A stretch of DNA of 64,000 bases from Bacteroidia bacterium. Its GTDB lineage: Bacteria; Bacteroidota; Bacteroidia; J057; JADKCL01. The translations under genes and the position numbers were made by a program. The stretch covers positions 868,001-932,000 of the forward strand of contig JACJYV010000003.1 in NCBI GenBank assembly GCA_020635905.1, in the 5' to 3' direction. Below the pieces are notes generated by a model, which saw nothing but the letters and a program-made list of their open reading frames with translations, had not been told where the DNA came from and did not search any database. Position 1 is the first letter of the stretch. Each line of letters opens with the position of its first letter. Below, in pieces: positions 34,946-43,073 of the stretch.

Positions 34946-35158
34946 ATGGTACCTCGCCTCATTAAACTCACCAAAGCCCAGGACCGGCATTCAGACAATT
35001 CTCACTCGGACGACATTGTGATCAATGCCCTCAAAATTCTGACCATTGAGGAAACCCACGAAAAAGAGGACGGAAATGCCCGCATCGTGATGGAAAACGG
35101 CAAAAGCATCTATGTGGAAGAAAACATGGATGAAATCCTCGACATGGCCAACGAATAG
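34946..35158 (+). CDS. Small acidic hypothetical protein (70 aa)
   Basis: The ATG at 34946 lies behind a plausible promoter, whereas the upstream ATG at 34874 falls within it. The 70-residue protein is acidic: PRLIKLTKAQDRHSDNSHSD, then IEETHEKEDGNARIVMENGK and IYVEENMDEILDMANE. It looks like a small alpha/beta regulatory or adaptor protein (a KLTKAQD start followed by a beta hairpin and a closing helix is common in Bacteroidota). No function known to me. Confidence 0.6.
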   Translation: MVPRLIKLTKAQDRHSDNSHSDDIVINALKILTIEETHEKEDGNARIVMENGKSIYVEENMDEILDMANE

Positions 35159-35193
35159 GCTGATTTTCTGTTGATTACCTGAATTGTTGAAGC

Positions 35194-35655
35194 TTGTATC
35201 AAACGATTTCAAGGACGGCTCAATTCGACGTCCATGCTCAGGCTGACCGTACATTTTCCTTGCTGACTCCTGAAGGCGAGCGTTTGTGGGTGCCCGGCTG
35301 GCAGCCGTGCTATTTGTTTCCAGAAGACGGAAATACCTGCGAAAACATGGTTTTTCAAACCAAAGGAAGGTACCCGGGCGAATCGCATTACACCTGGACC
35401 CTGACTCATTACGATCCCCAAAACCACCTGTCCAAATATCTCATTTTCACCATGGAGCGGGTCTGGAGAGTTGTGGTTTCAGTAAAAGAAATTCAGAATA
35501 ATCTTTCCCGGGTGGAAGTGACCTATGCCTTTACGGGACTTACCCCAAACGGCGAAAAACTCAATAAAATGGCCCTGAAAGATATGTTTGCCCATGATTT
35601 GCAGGATTGGGCTGAATTGATCCAAAATTATCTGAACCTTCATCCCCAACCTTAA
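35194..35655 (+). CDS. SRPBCC/START-like protein
   Basis: A 153-residue protein starting with TTG at 35194; no ATG offers a better N-terminus. The sequence QTISRTAQFDVHAQADRTFS, with LLTPEGERLWVPGW soon after, is the start of the polyketide-cyclase/START-like fold. WTLTHYDPQNHLSKYLIFTM and RVEVTYAFTGLTPNGEK give the central sheet, and MFAHDLQDWAELIQNYL the long C-terminal helix over the ligand cavity. Such proteins bind hydrophobic ligands. It is the first of three tightly packed genes (2 and 5 bp gaps) with a secreted protein and a ferredoxin-like protein. Confidence 0.7.
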   Translation: MYQTISRTAQFDVHAQADRTFSLLTPEGERLWVPGWQPCYLFPEDGNTCENMVFQTKGRYPGESHYTWTLTHYDPQNHLSKYLIFTMERVWRVVVSVKEIQNNLSRVEVTYAFTGLTPNGEKLNKMALKDMFAHDLQDWAELIQNYLNLHPQP

Positions 35656-35657
35656 CT

Positions 35658-36143
35658 ATGAAAGAGCATTTACCTAAAACCACTTTTCTCATTCTGATTC
35701 TCCTCAGCCTTTCCGCCACGGGAATCGCCCAGTCTCATGCTGCCTGCGAAAGCTACAAAGAAGGCTGGTTTGAATACGCCATGGACGGAGATATGAATAC
35801 CAATGATGTGGTGATTTACCGCACGGGCAATTACCAGATCGAATATGAGGTAAAAATTGATCAGTATGCGGTCGGGCACATCCGCTGGACCTCAGATTGT
35901 GATTACATTCTGAACATTAAAAAGTCAACCCTGGGAGGTGGAGGAGGCAGTTTGATTGGGAAAGACGTCTTTGTGGACCTGACCGGGGGGGATGCTGAAG
36001 GATATGATTACACGGTCGAGGTTTTTGGAAAAAAACTGCCCAGCAGGATCATTTTTCTGAAATCTGAAAAAAGCAAAGCCCAGTTGAAAAAGGTCAAAAA
36101 AGCCATGAATAAATTCATCAAAGCAGACAAAAAGAAAAAATAA
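35658..36143 (+). CDS. Secreted hypothetical protein
   Basis: A 161-residue protein with signal peptide (TFLILILLSLSATGIAQ, cleaved near residue 25). The mature part has two cysteines (AACESYKEG and TSDCDYIL), an alternating beta pattern (VVIYRTGNYQIEYEV), a Gly-rich loop (LGGGGGSLIGKD) and a very basic C-terminal helix (KAQLKKVKKAMNKFIKADKK). Unknown function. Co-directional with neighbours at 2 and 5 bp. Confidence 0.65.
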   Translation: MKEHLPKTTFLILILLSLSATGIAQSHAACESYKEGWFEYAMDGDMNTNDVVIYRTGNYQIEYEVKIDQYAVGHIRWTSDCDYILNIKKSTLGGGGGSLIGKDVFVDLTGGDAEGYDYTVEVFGKKLPSRIIFLKSEKSKAQLKKVKKAMNKFIKADKKKK

Positions 36144-36148
36144 ATCCC

Positions 36149-36367
36149 ATGTCAGAAAGAAAAGAATACTCCAACGGAGAAATTACCGTGGTTTGGCAAC
36201 CCGGCAAGTGCCAGCATGCCGCAGAATGCGTGAAAGGATCGCCCAATGTGTTTCGTCCGCGGGAGAAACCCTGGATCAATGTGGAAGGCGGGACTACAGA
36301 ATCCATTCGCAATACCGTGCACAAGTGCCCGTCAGGGGCTCTGACGATCCTGGAAGACAGCAAATAA
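36149..36367 (+). CDS. Divergent ferredoxin-like protein (Fer4_19 type)
   Basis: A 72-residue protein: VVWQPGKCQHAAECVKG (Cys21, Cys27) followed by NVFRPREKPWINVEG and VHKCPSGALTILED (about Cys60). This is the pattern of the divergent 4Fe-4S mono-cluster family PF06902, which often has three or four cysteines spread in this way. Probably carries one electron or serves as a redox/NO sensor module in the cytoplasm. Last gene of the three-gene run starting at 35194. Confidence 0.85.
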   Translation: MSERKEYSNGEITVVWQPGKCQHAAECVKGSPNVFRPREKPWINVEGGTTESIRNTVHKCPSGALTILEDSK

Positions 36368-36382
36368 GGGGATTTTGGGGAA

Positions 36383-36769
36383 TCAGCGCTGGGCGTCGCC
36401 CCGGCGGGTAAGGTTCAACTCGTCCTTTTCCATGGTCAGGCGAAGGAGGAAGTTGCCATTGCCATCGTCCGTGAATTTGCCCGAAACAGGCTCCTGCTCC
36501 ACACTGAAGCTGATGTTCCCCGTTTTGGAATCCACTTTGAGGTTTTCCAAAGGAGCAGAGTTGTATTCTGTGCCGTCAACGGCCATGCGAAAGGCCACTC
36601 CTGAATATTTTCCGTTATTCAAAACCAGGTCAAATCCCCGGTCATATTGCTTGCCTTCTTCGTTGATGTATTCGCCATAATGGCCCGAATAATCAATTGC
36701 ACTCTGGGCCCGCAGGCCGGAAATTGCCAAAAAGAAGAGCGCCCCGAAAAATAAAAATCTCAATTTCAT
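36383..36769 (-). CDS. Secreted hypothetical protein
   Basis: I use the ATG at 36769 (MKLRFLFFGALFFLAISGLRAQ), which yields a clean signal peptide. The remaining roughly 105 residues are beta-rich: DYSGHYGEYINEEGKQYDRG, NNGKYSGVAFRM, GNISFSVEQEPVSGKFTD, FLLRLTMEKDEL. It has the look of a small lipocalin-like or META-like barrel, but no motif decides. Convergent with the ferredoxin gene, 15 bp between stops. Confidence 0.6.
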   Translation of the reverse strand: MKLRFLFFGALFFLAISGLRAQSAIDYSGHYGEYINEEGKQYDRGFDLVLNNGKYSGVAFRMAVDGTEYNSAPLENLKVDSKTGNISFSVEQEPVSGKFTDDGNGNFLLRLTMEKDELNLTRRGDAQR

Positions 36770-36787
36770 ATTCAATCTGTTTCTCAA

Positions 36788-37231
36788 TTCTACTAAAATT
36801 CCGCCACAATTTCAGGAAATTTCTCCGTTCCCTTCCCGAAATTCAGCCTTCAAACAGGCCCTTTTCTCCTTAAATCCCTGAAAGGTTTGCCCCCCTTGCG
36901 TACCAAAACCGCGCAGGTTTCCAGAAAGAGGAAGGAAATTTTAGCGGAAAATTTTCTCCTCAATCACACAGGGCTAAGGTTAACGCACGTCGTTTCCCTC
37001 CCAAAAACCTTGCAAAGACCGTGCAAAACCTTCATTTTCAACCCAATTTCAAAAATCATTTGACAAATATTACCCGGGAATCACTGAATGATCCACTTTA
37101 AGGGGGATAAGTGAAGCTTTGTTAAAAATGCCTTGTAAAATATCTTTGATTTTTGCCTTTTGAACTCAGGGAATCAATCCCGAAATTTCCGTTGAAGAAG
37201 AGACCAACTCCAGAAAGCTTAATCCGGGAAC
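36788..37231. other. 440-bp intergenic region
   Basis: No gene seen. It carries the leader of the next gene with a very good promoter (37118-37148). The part at 36840-37080 is AT-rich with no clear repeat. Confidence 0.5.
37118..37148 (+). promoter_or_regulatory. Consensus Bacteroidota promoter for the gene at 37232
   Basis: TTTG at 37118-37121, 19-bp spacer, TATCTTTG at 37141-37148: a full match to TTTG-N19-TAnnTTTG. The start codon is 83 bp further, leaving a leader of about 75 nt. Confidence 0.7.
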
Positions 37232-38743
37232 ATGCATTCCACTAAGTTTTACAGACTCACCACTAAGCTCTCCCGCCAGGAAATGCGGGATTTCAGGGAT
37301 TTTATTGCTTCCCCCTACTTCAATAAGCACAAGATTCTGGAAAAATTTGCCCGGGTTTTCGAAGAATCCGTCATGGATTGCCCGGATAATCCGCCCAGTA
37401 AGGAAGAATTTTACAAACTGCTCTATAAGGGCAAAAAGTACTCGGCCAAAAATCTCTCCTCCCTCCTCAATAAAGCTGTTTCCCTCTTTTGGGAATTTAT
37501 TGCCACCCAGGAAAGCCTGCGCGACACCCTGACCCGGCAAAAATACCTGCTCACGGGCCTCAATCACAAAGCCTGGTCTGAAGGCGACGATTTCAAACCC
37601 TTTGCTGACGCCTGGAAAGCCCTGAAGGAGTTTCCCCACCAGGATGCAGAATTTTTCCAGCAAAGGCTGGACATGGAGGCCGAGTGGTACCGCTATGAGA
37701 TCCGTCAGACGCGGGGCACCCGTCAGGTTTCTTTGCAGCCCCTGCTCAATTCGCTGGATTCCTATTTTCTGATCCGCGCCCTCGAATTTGCCTGCGCCGC
37801 GGCCAATCTGGACAATATCCACGGCACCCAGCACAAAATTCCGCCTTCGATCGAAGGCGTGCTGCAGGTGATGCAATACCACGAAAAACAGGCGCCGCCT
37901 CTGGCCCGCATGTATTACCACTGCTACCACACCCTGGTGGACCGCGACTGCGAGGAACCTTTCTTCGTGCTGAAGCCCCTGTTGTTCAAATACGCAGGCA
38001 GCTATTCCCTTGGGGAAGCTATCGACCTTTACACCTACGCGGTGAATTTTTGCGCCCGGCGCATCAATGCGGGCGAAGTTGAATTTCTAAGCCACGCCAA
38101 TGATCTCTACCGTCACCTGATCGACGATCTGCTCAACCAGGAAGAGGCCAAATTATCGGCCGGATTTTTCAAAAATATCGTCATGGTCATGGCCACCCTG
38201 GCCAAATCTGCCCGCCCCGCGGACTTTTCCTGGGTGGAAGATTTTCTCGAAACCTACCGCGGCCGCCTGATCAAGGACAACGAAGGGGTGGCTTACACCA
38301 TGTGCAAAGGCATTTTGCACTTTTTCAAAGAAGATTACCGCGGCGCGGAATCCCTCTTTCACCAGGTCCTCAACGACGTGGAGGACGTATTTTACCGCCT
38401 CGATGCGCGGGCTTACCTTTGGAAATGCTATTACGAACTGAACGACCTGCGTGCTTTTGATGCGGCCTATAATTCGCTCAGAATGTCAGTAAAGCGGGCC
38501 AAAGAAATTGCCGCCTACCACCGCGAAAATTATAATCAGTTCATCAAAAACTTCCAGGCTTTTGCCACCATTCAGCGCAAGAAGATTGAAAAACTGATTG
38601 AATCTCAGGAAGATACAGAAAAGCGCATTGCCCGTCTCAAACGCCTGAGAGACCATTTCCGCGAGGCAGAATCCACCGTCAACATGAACTGGCTGCTCGA
38701 AAAAGTCAACGAAGCGATTGAGGAGAAGGAACTGGTTCGCTAA
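37232..38743 (+). CDS. Large alpha-helical repeat protein of Bacteroidota type
   Basis: A 503-residue cytoplasmic protein with no signal peptide or membrane segment. The N-terminus (MHSTKFYRLTTKLSRQEMRD, then DFIASPYFNKHK) is a pattern I associate with conserved Bacteroidota proteins of unknown function. From about residue 120 it is a run of paired helices resembling TPR or another alpha-solenoid (for example AYTMCKGILHFFKEDYRGAE followed by LFHQVLNDVEDVFYRLDARA). The C-terminus (AFATIQRKKIEKLIES ... LRDHFREAESTV) is likely coiled-coil. Suggests a scaffold or adaptor. Expressed from its own consensus promoter. Confidence 0.6.
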   Translation: MHSTKFYRLTTKLSRQEMRDFRDFIASPYFNKHKILEKFARVFEESVMDCPDNPPSKEEFYKLLYKGKKYSAKNLSSLLNKAVSLFWEFIATQESLRDTLTRQKYLLTGLNHKAWSEGDDFKPFADAWKALKEFPHQDAEFFQQRLDMEAEWYRYEIRQTRGTRQVSLQPLLNSLDSYFLIRALEFACAAANLDNIHGTQHKIPPSIEGVLQVMQYHEKQAPPLARMYYHCYHTLVDRDCEEPFFVLKPLLFKYAGSYSLGEAIDLYTYAVNFCARRINAGEVEFLSHANDLYRHLIDDLLNQEEAKLSAGFFKNIVMVMATLAKSARPADFSWVEDFLETYRGRLIKDNEGVAYTMCKGILHFFKEDYRGAESLFHQVLNDVEDVFYRLDARAYLWKCYYELNDLRAFDAAYNSLRMSVKRAKEIAAYHRENYNQFIKNFQAFATIQRKKIEKLIESQEDTEKRIARLKRLRDHFREAESTVNMNWLLEKVNEAIEEKELVR

Positions 38744-38751
38744 AATGCGAC

Positions 38752-38773
38752 GGCCCCGTTGGGAAGCGGGGCC
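38752..38773 (+). terminator. GC hairpin after the helical-repeat gene
   Basis: GGCCCCG (38752-38758) pairs with CGGGGCC (38767-38773) across an 8-nt loop, starting 9 bp after the stop codon and lying between convergent genes. There is no T-tract, so it may only be a 3'-end stabiliser. Confidence 0.4.
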
Positions 38774-38856
38774 ATCCGGTCGCGGGCGCATGCCCCGAAA
38801 CCCTGTGAAATACGTATTGAATTGAAAATGAAGGAATCTTTGCTTGAATTTCCGCT

Positions 38857-39672
38857 TTACCTCACCATGAATTTCAGCGCCACAGGTCGAATTTGGGTCC
38901 GCAGTTTCAGCACGGCCAGGTAAATACCTGGCTCCATTCTTGCATTCCAGGGCACCCCGCCCTGCAGCAGTTCCTCTCCCGAAAACTCGGCCAGCAGGCG
39001 TCCGTTCAGGTGAAAAATTTTCACTGCCTGAAGGTCTTCGTTGCTTACCCAGCCATCCTGCATGGGATCATACTCCTCCTCAGCCCATTTTGAGCCCCCT
39101 TTGGGGTCGGGCACCGTGTCAGGATCAGCCAGTTCCCAGTAAACCGTGTGGGTGGTGATATTGTCCGAAATACTCATTCCGCCCCCGGGTTTGAGCAAAT
39201 TGGTCCACTGAACGGGTTGACCGCCATTGTCGATTTCCAGGTCGCCGAGCACCAAACCGTTGGACCAATCCAGGCCCGAAGGGCCGTAATCCACCACAAT
39301 GGTGGGTTTGGGGAAGGCAAAATAAGTGACCGAAAACGGGCCGTTTCCGCCCGTCCAGCTGACCGTGGCGCCTGGCGCCAGGGGACTGGTCAGGCTCAAA
39401 ATGAGCTGCTGACAGGAAAATGAGGCGTTTCCGCCGGGGTTAGAGGTCGTTTGAATCTCAAAGGTCAATAGGTCAGCCGCCTGTGCCCCCCCAACCTGAA
39501 CCTGGGCCAGGAAGGGGGGTGAAACGGGCGAAGTGCCCGTGCTGGTTTGGGCCTGGTGCAAAGCTGGAATCAGCATTACAACCAGGAAAGCAGAGAGAGA
39601 GAATTTGTTTCCCCACAGGGATTGAAAGACGGATTGAAGAATTTTCGTGTTGTTGAGCAGGTAATTTTTCAT
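38857..39672 (-). CDS. Secreted protein with short T9SS-like C-terminus
   Basis: The ATG at 39672 (MKNYLLNNTKILQSVFQSLW) is chosen; the extension to 39792 reads GC-rich hairpin sequence. The 271-residue protein has a long signal region ending LVVMLIPALHQAQ. The mature part begins with STGTSPVSPP, has a beta-sandwich of about 130 residues (FSCQQLILSLTSPLAPGATV, GLVLGDLEIDNGGQPVQW), and ends KIFHLNGRLLAEFSGEEL ... EPGIYLAVLKLRTQ, a shortened type A sorting domain. Export by T9SS is likely but less certain than for its neighbours. Function unknown. Confidence 0.6.
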   Translation of the reverse strand: MKNYLLNNTKILQSVFQSLWGNKFSLSAFLVVMLIPALHQAQTSTGTSPVSPPFLAQVQVGGAQAADLLTFEIQTTSNPGGNASFSCQQLILSLTSPLAPGATVSWTGGNGPFSVTYFAFPKPTIVVDYGPSGLDWSNGLVLGDLEIDNGGQPVQWTNLLKPGGGMSISDNITTHTVYWELADPDTVPDPKGGSKWAEEEYDPMQDGWVSNEDLQAVKIFHLNGRLLAEFSGEELLQGGVPWNARMEPGIYLAVLKLRTQIRPVALKFMVR

Positions 39673-40170
39673 GACTGATGGATTTAATATTGGAGCCCCG
39701 GGGGCCCGCAATGGCCCGGGAAAAATTGCCGGGCAGCTTCCCACGGCTGCACCGGCACCTCCTAAATCCAATTCAATAGTTGCGTATCTCACATTTCAAA
39801 ATTAGAAAGTGAAATGCATGAATTTTTGAACTTGTTAAGGGGAATATTCTGCCAAAATCGACCTCAACTTGATCCACAGGAGAATCCACCCAACCCAAAA
39901 TCCCCTGAAAATGCTTTTCAGGGCCTTTTTCCCCCGTTCAAAATTTGAACAGCTTACCCAAAAACTTGGTATCCGTCCGCGGGAAACAGAAAGGATTTCA
40001 GTCAGCAGAAATAGGCAAAGCCTATTTCTGAAGAACTCACAAACAATTAAAAATCAATTGAAAAGCAACCAATACCAATCAGCGAACAACCCCTGGAAAG
40101 AGTCATAAAAAATCAGAAATGAATAAATGGGAAATGAGATGGAGGGAAGATCAAAAATTCTGTTCAGAAT

Positions 40171-40398
40171 TTACGAAGTTACAACTTCTGAAACTGACAA
40201 CCCTCCCCCCAAAAGGTAAGGGTGATCATCCCCAATATAGGATTTGGGTTTGGGAAAATTATTGATCAGCGAAGAGCCCGAGCGGGAAAGAGACCCGGCC
40301 AGACGTGCAGGACGGCTCCAAATGTTGGATTTCTCCTTCGGAGAAGCTTCGTCCTCCGTGGATTTTCCGTTTCCAAATGGTAGCAACTTGAGTTTCAT
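40171..40398 (-). CDS. Possible small peptide gene (75 aa), weak
   Basis: From ATG at 40398: MKLKLLPFGNGKSTEDEASP ... PYLLGGGLSVSEVVTS. The charged N-terminus, Ser-rich middle and a Gly-Gly-Gly near the C-terminus are compatible with a small secreted or modified peptide, but no maturation gene is adjacent and there is no promoter or homologue I can name. It may be chance. Confidence 0.22.
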   Translation of the reverse strand: MKLKLLPFGNGKSTEDEASPKEKSNIWSRPARLAGSLSRSGSSLINNFPKPKSYIGDDHPYLLGGGLSVSEVVTS

Positions 40399-40572
40399 GT
40401 AATCTCTTTTTGCAGGAAGAATAATTTTCCTCAAGCAAGATCAAAAATCAAATCCATTTTTTTTCGAACACTTTTCACCCCTTTTCCATTTTTGATCCTT
40501 GAAATCACCTTGCCGCCTCCGGCCTGAAGTATCCAACAGACAAACCGTAAACCAACAGGTGGTGGTTGGCCA

Positions 40573-40656
40573 GGTAAACCGTAAACTGTAACCGTAAACC
40601 GTAAACCGTAAACCGTAAACCGTAAACCGTAAACTGCAAACCGTAAACCGTAAACC
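40573..40656 (+). repeat. Heptamer array (CGTAAAC)n
   Basis: Twelve consecutive units, mostly CGTAAAC, with variants GGTAAAC, TGTAAC (6 bp) and TGCAAAC. Since the unit is 7 bp, every frame is open on the minus strand and yields a VYGLRFT-like repeat, which is not a real protein. The same unit in reverse complement occurs at 27516-27571. Confidence 0.92.
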
Positions 40657-40815
40657 GAGTGTTCCACCCTGAAACACCCTCCTGTTTCATTCCGAAACAG
40701 CGACACAATTCCCCATCCAAAACATCCACTGATTATCAACCACTTACGCAGTTGGCACGGCGATTGGAAAATCCTTTTCAGTTACACGCTCCTTCACCAA
40801 ATCAAAACCAGAATT

Positions 40816-41199
40816 ATGAAAATCTTCAAAACTGTACTCACCGCATCACTCATTACCTTACTCGCAACCGCATCCTTCGCCGCCAACGGCGGCGGAAAAG
40901 GAACCCGCGAAGTAGCCAGAACCCAGGCCACCAAAGAAGCCAAAAACGACCTTTTCACCCAGTTGAAAAAGGAAATCAGCTACAAAGACTTTGCCACCCT
41001 CGCCAATGTCGAAGGAAAAGTATATGTGAACTTTGCCGTCAACGAAGACGGATCCATCGAGGTCATCAACGCCTCAGGAACCACTCCCGCCCTCACCTCC
41101 CATGTGCGCAACGCACTCAACGGAGCCAAAGTGGACGCCCGCAAATCCGTGACCGGCAAAGAGTTCACCACCAAATTTGATTTTTACATCGTGCAATAA
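40816..41199 (+). CDS. Small secreted TonB-C-terminus-like protein
   Basis: A 127-residue protein with signal peptide residues 1-22 (VLTASLITLLATASFAA). After a short linker (NGGGKGTREVARTQATKEAK), residues 50-127 resemble a TonB/TolA C-terminal-like domain: VEGKVYVNFAVNEDGSIEVI, then VRNALNGAKVD and a closing strand FTTKFDFYIV. There is no membrane anchor or TonB-type proline stretch, so it acts as a free periplasmic protein. Followed by a strong intrinsic terminator, so it is monocistronic. Confidence 0.7.
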   Translation: MKIFKTVLTASLITLLATASFAANGGGKGTREVARTQATKEAKNDLFTQLKKEISYKDFATLANVEGKVYVNFAVNEDGSIEVINASGTTPALTSHVRNALNGAKVDARKSVTGKEFTTKFDFYIVQ

Positions 41200-41218
41200 T
41201 TCTCTCACACTTAGTCTT

Positions 41219-41247
41219 AAGGGGGCCTTTTGCCCCCTTTTTTTTAA
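41219..41247 (+). terminator. Intrinsic terminator after the gene at 40816
   Basis: AAGGGGGCCTTTTGCCCCC followed by a run of eight T. The stem GGGGGC/GCCCCC is about 20 bp after the stop codon. Confidence 0.9.
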
Positions 41248-41298
41248 CCTCCAGAATCCAATTTTCATCTAAATAGTCAGATAGTTGTGGTTGTCGTT

Positions 41299-41336
41299 AC
41301 CGCCTGCAGGCCTCCCGCCTGAGGCGGTTTTTTCCT
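41299..41336 (+). terminator. Second hairpin with T-run
   Basis: ACCGCCT at about 41299 pairs with AGGCGGT, the latter followed by TTTTTT. The loop region (GCAGGCCTCCCGCCTG) can form an inner stem. It may terminate transcripts that pass the first site. Confidence 0.6.
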
Positions 41337-41390
41337 TCAGCCCACCTATTTCCCAACCTCCCAACCGTCCGCTTCAGGACCAATCCATAC

Positions 41391-41422
41391 TTGGATTTTA
41401 ATCAAATAAAGTCGTAGTTTTG
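41391..41422 (+). promoter_or_regulatory. Bacteroidota promoter for the first paralogous membrane gene
   Basis: TTG at 41391-41393, 21-bp spacer, TAGTTTTG at 41415-41422: full match to TTG-N21-TAnnTTTG. The ATG is 20 bp downstream. Confidence 0.7.
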
Positions 41423-41442
41423 GCGAAAGAAGGTCCTAATAA

Positions 41443-42507
41443 ATGACATTAAATCAGGTCAATTACCTCAATATCGGCCTCATGGTGATTTCCATGATCG
41501 CTGCCTTTATCCTGCCGTTCGAAGTATTTCTCTTCTCCTACGCCATTCTCGGTCCCCTGCACTACCTCACCGAGATATCCTGGCTGCACGACCGCAAATA
41601 TTTCGCCGAAAAAAAATACGACTGGATCCTTCTGGTGGTCCTCAGCGTCCTCATCATGCTGGGCTCCAGCATCCCCGGCGCCATCCTCAGTGACCTGGTC
41701 AGCACCTCCCCCAAATGGGTGTACGAACTGGCCGTCAAACTCAATCCCTGGTCCAACGATTTTGCTTTTGGCGCCTTTGGGGTAGCCCTCATCTTTGTCC
41801 TCACCAAAGGCACCTGGCAGCGGGTATTTGCCTCCATAGTGCTGCTGGCTGCCGTTCTGGCCTTCCACAAAGTCAATGCCCCCGGCATGAAAACGGGCGA
41901 TTATGGGGCCCACTTCCTCATTTTTTCCGTTTACCTGCCCACCCTCATCCACGTGTACGTATTTACCGGGGCGTTCATCCTGTTTGGCGCCCTCAAAAGC
42001 AACAGCCGCACGGGTTACATCTCCATGGGCGTGTTTGTGCTGTGCGCCATCGCCACCCTGGTGGCCCCCAAATTTGGCAGTTATGCCGCCTCCGAATACG
42101 CCATGGAAAGCTATGGCAACTTCAAGGGACTCAACCAGTTCCTCCTGCGCAACTTCAATTCCCAGTCCATCAGCGAGACAGAAGTATTCACCAACAACCT
42201 CAGCATCGTGATGACTCGTTTCATCGCCTACGCCTACACCTACCACTACCTCAACTGGTTTTCCAAAACCTCGGTCATACGCTGGCACAAAGTGCCCAAA
42301 CTCAGGTTCGTCATGGTCATCCTCATCTGGATCGCCTCCATCGCCCTCTATATTTCCAAATATCAACTGGGTTTCAACTGGCTCTTTTTGCTCAGTTTCA
42401 TGCACGTCTTCCTCGAGTTTCCCCTCAATCACCGCTCCTTCATCGGCATCTATACCGAGATCAAAGGCCGCATTACTGGCACCATTCAGCCCGCAGGGCG
42501 GCAATAG
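41443..42507 (+). CDS. Polytopic, histidine-rich membrane protein (paralogue 1)
   Basis: A 354-residue protein with eight to ten membrane segments and no signal peptide. Conserved between the two tandem paralogues are LGPLHYLTEISWLHDR near residue 40, HKVNAP, LPTLIHVYVFTGAF, RFIAYAYTYHYLNWFSKT, IRWHKVPK and FLEFPLNHRSFIGI. Repeated His in or near membrane segments suggests metal or haem binding, or a membrane-bound oxygenase (some carotenoid-cleaving Brp/Blh-type enzymes look like this), but I cannot assign a family. Own promoter just upstream; followed by a dispersed repeat and its paralogue. Confidence 0.65.
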   Translation: MTLNQVNYLNIGLMVISMIAAFILPFEVFLFSYAILGPLHYLTEISWLHDRKYFAEKKYDWILLVVLSVLIMLGSSIPGAILSDLVSTSPKWVYELAVKLNPWSNDFAFGAFGVALIFVLTKGTWQRVFASIVLLAAVLAFHKVNAPGMKTGDYGAHFLIFSVYLPTLIHVYVFTGAFILFGALKSNSRTGYISMGVFVLCAIATLVAPKFGSYAASEYAMESYGNFKGLNQFLLRNFNSQSISETEVFTNNLSIVMTRFIAYAYTYHYLNWFSKTSVIRWHKVPKLRFVMVILIWIASIALYISKYQLGFNWLFLLSFMHVFLEFPLNHRSFIGIYTEIKGRITGTIQPAGRQ

Positions 42508-42535
42508 CGTCGCTTGAGCAGCAGGGTTAGTTTTT

Positions 42536-42640
42536 GGGCGATCCCCGCTATCCGCGGGGCCGGGCTGTTCCAGGGGTTCCGTACCGAAAAAATTCGGCAC
42601 CGCCCTCCAAAGTCTCGGGCGCCCTTCCCATCCCTATCGC
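42536..42640 (+). repeat. Dispersed GC-rich repeat, copy B
   Basis: 105 bp from GGGCGATCCC to CCATCCCTATCGC, gap-free match to 22193-22297 with 8 differences. In this copy the inner hairpin is stronger (CCCCGC, TATC, GCGGGG). It lies 28 bp after the stop of the first paralogue. Confidence 0.88.
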
Positions 42641-42725
42641 ACAAGTTGTTGAAAAACAATCAGTTGCACATTTAATGCGGTCAGCTCCCGAATGCATTCG
42701 GGACAGCCGTCAGCCATCCCCTGAA

Positions 42726-42983
42726 AAGCGCAAGCTTCCAATCAAGAAAACCTCCTAACCACCACAAAAACGAAAACTTCCCATAAAAATCCTTTGTGCC
42801 CTTCGCGAACCTTTGAGCACTTCGTGTTAAACCCATCCTGGAAGCGCAAGCTTTCAATCAAAAAACCTCCTAACCACCAAAATGGGCTCTGTGGTTCTCT
42901 GTGTTGAAAAACCACCCTAAAAGCGAAAGCTTTCCATAAAAATACTCTGTGTCCTTCGCGAACCTTTGAGCCCTTTGTGTTAA
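42726..42983 (+). repeat. Intergenic direct repeats, a-b-a'-b'
   Basis: Block a (about 39 bp, AAGCGCAAGCTTCCAATCAA..., ending CTAACCACCA) occurs at 42726-42764 and 42842-42879. Block b (53 bp, containing CCTTCGCGAACCTTTGAGC) occurs at 42778-42830 and 42931-42983. Both are near identical between copies. Non-coding; the duplication lies between the two paralogous membrane genes. Confidence 0.8.
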
Positions 42984-43073
42984 CCGCACCCCAACCAGCT
43001 CCCCTCCCCACAATGACTTAAATCATTTCCAAACCCAATCCCATCCCCGAAATTGAACAAAAATTGCACCGCA

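Larger units (their letters stand above)
39673..40815. other. 1.1-kb gene-poor region
   Basis: From 39690 to 39770 it is GC-rich with imperfect palindromes (CCGGGGGCCCGCAAT, then GGCCCGGG). From 39800 to 40160 it is AT-rich with no gene I can defend. From 40171 to 40398 a small minus-strand frame is possible and is listed separately. A heptamer array lies at 40573-40656. No promoter for the gene at 40816 was recognised. Confidence 0.5.

Noticed and set aside
39869..40108. 79-codon plus-strand frame in a gene-free region
   Set aside because: Composition like translated AT-rich DNA, no promoter, no motif.
40431..40739. Frames encoding VYGLRFT-type repeats
   Set aside because: Produced by the 7-bp repeat array, which leaves all frames open; no start signal or domain.
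41449..42600. 383-codon minus-strand frame opposite membrane paralogue 1, and a similar one at 43023-44078
   Set aside because: Both are shadows of the paralogous membrane proteins, which are conserved with each other at protein level in the plus frame.
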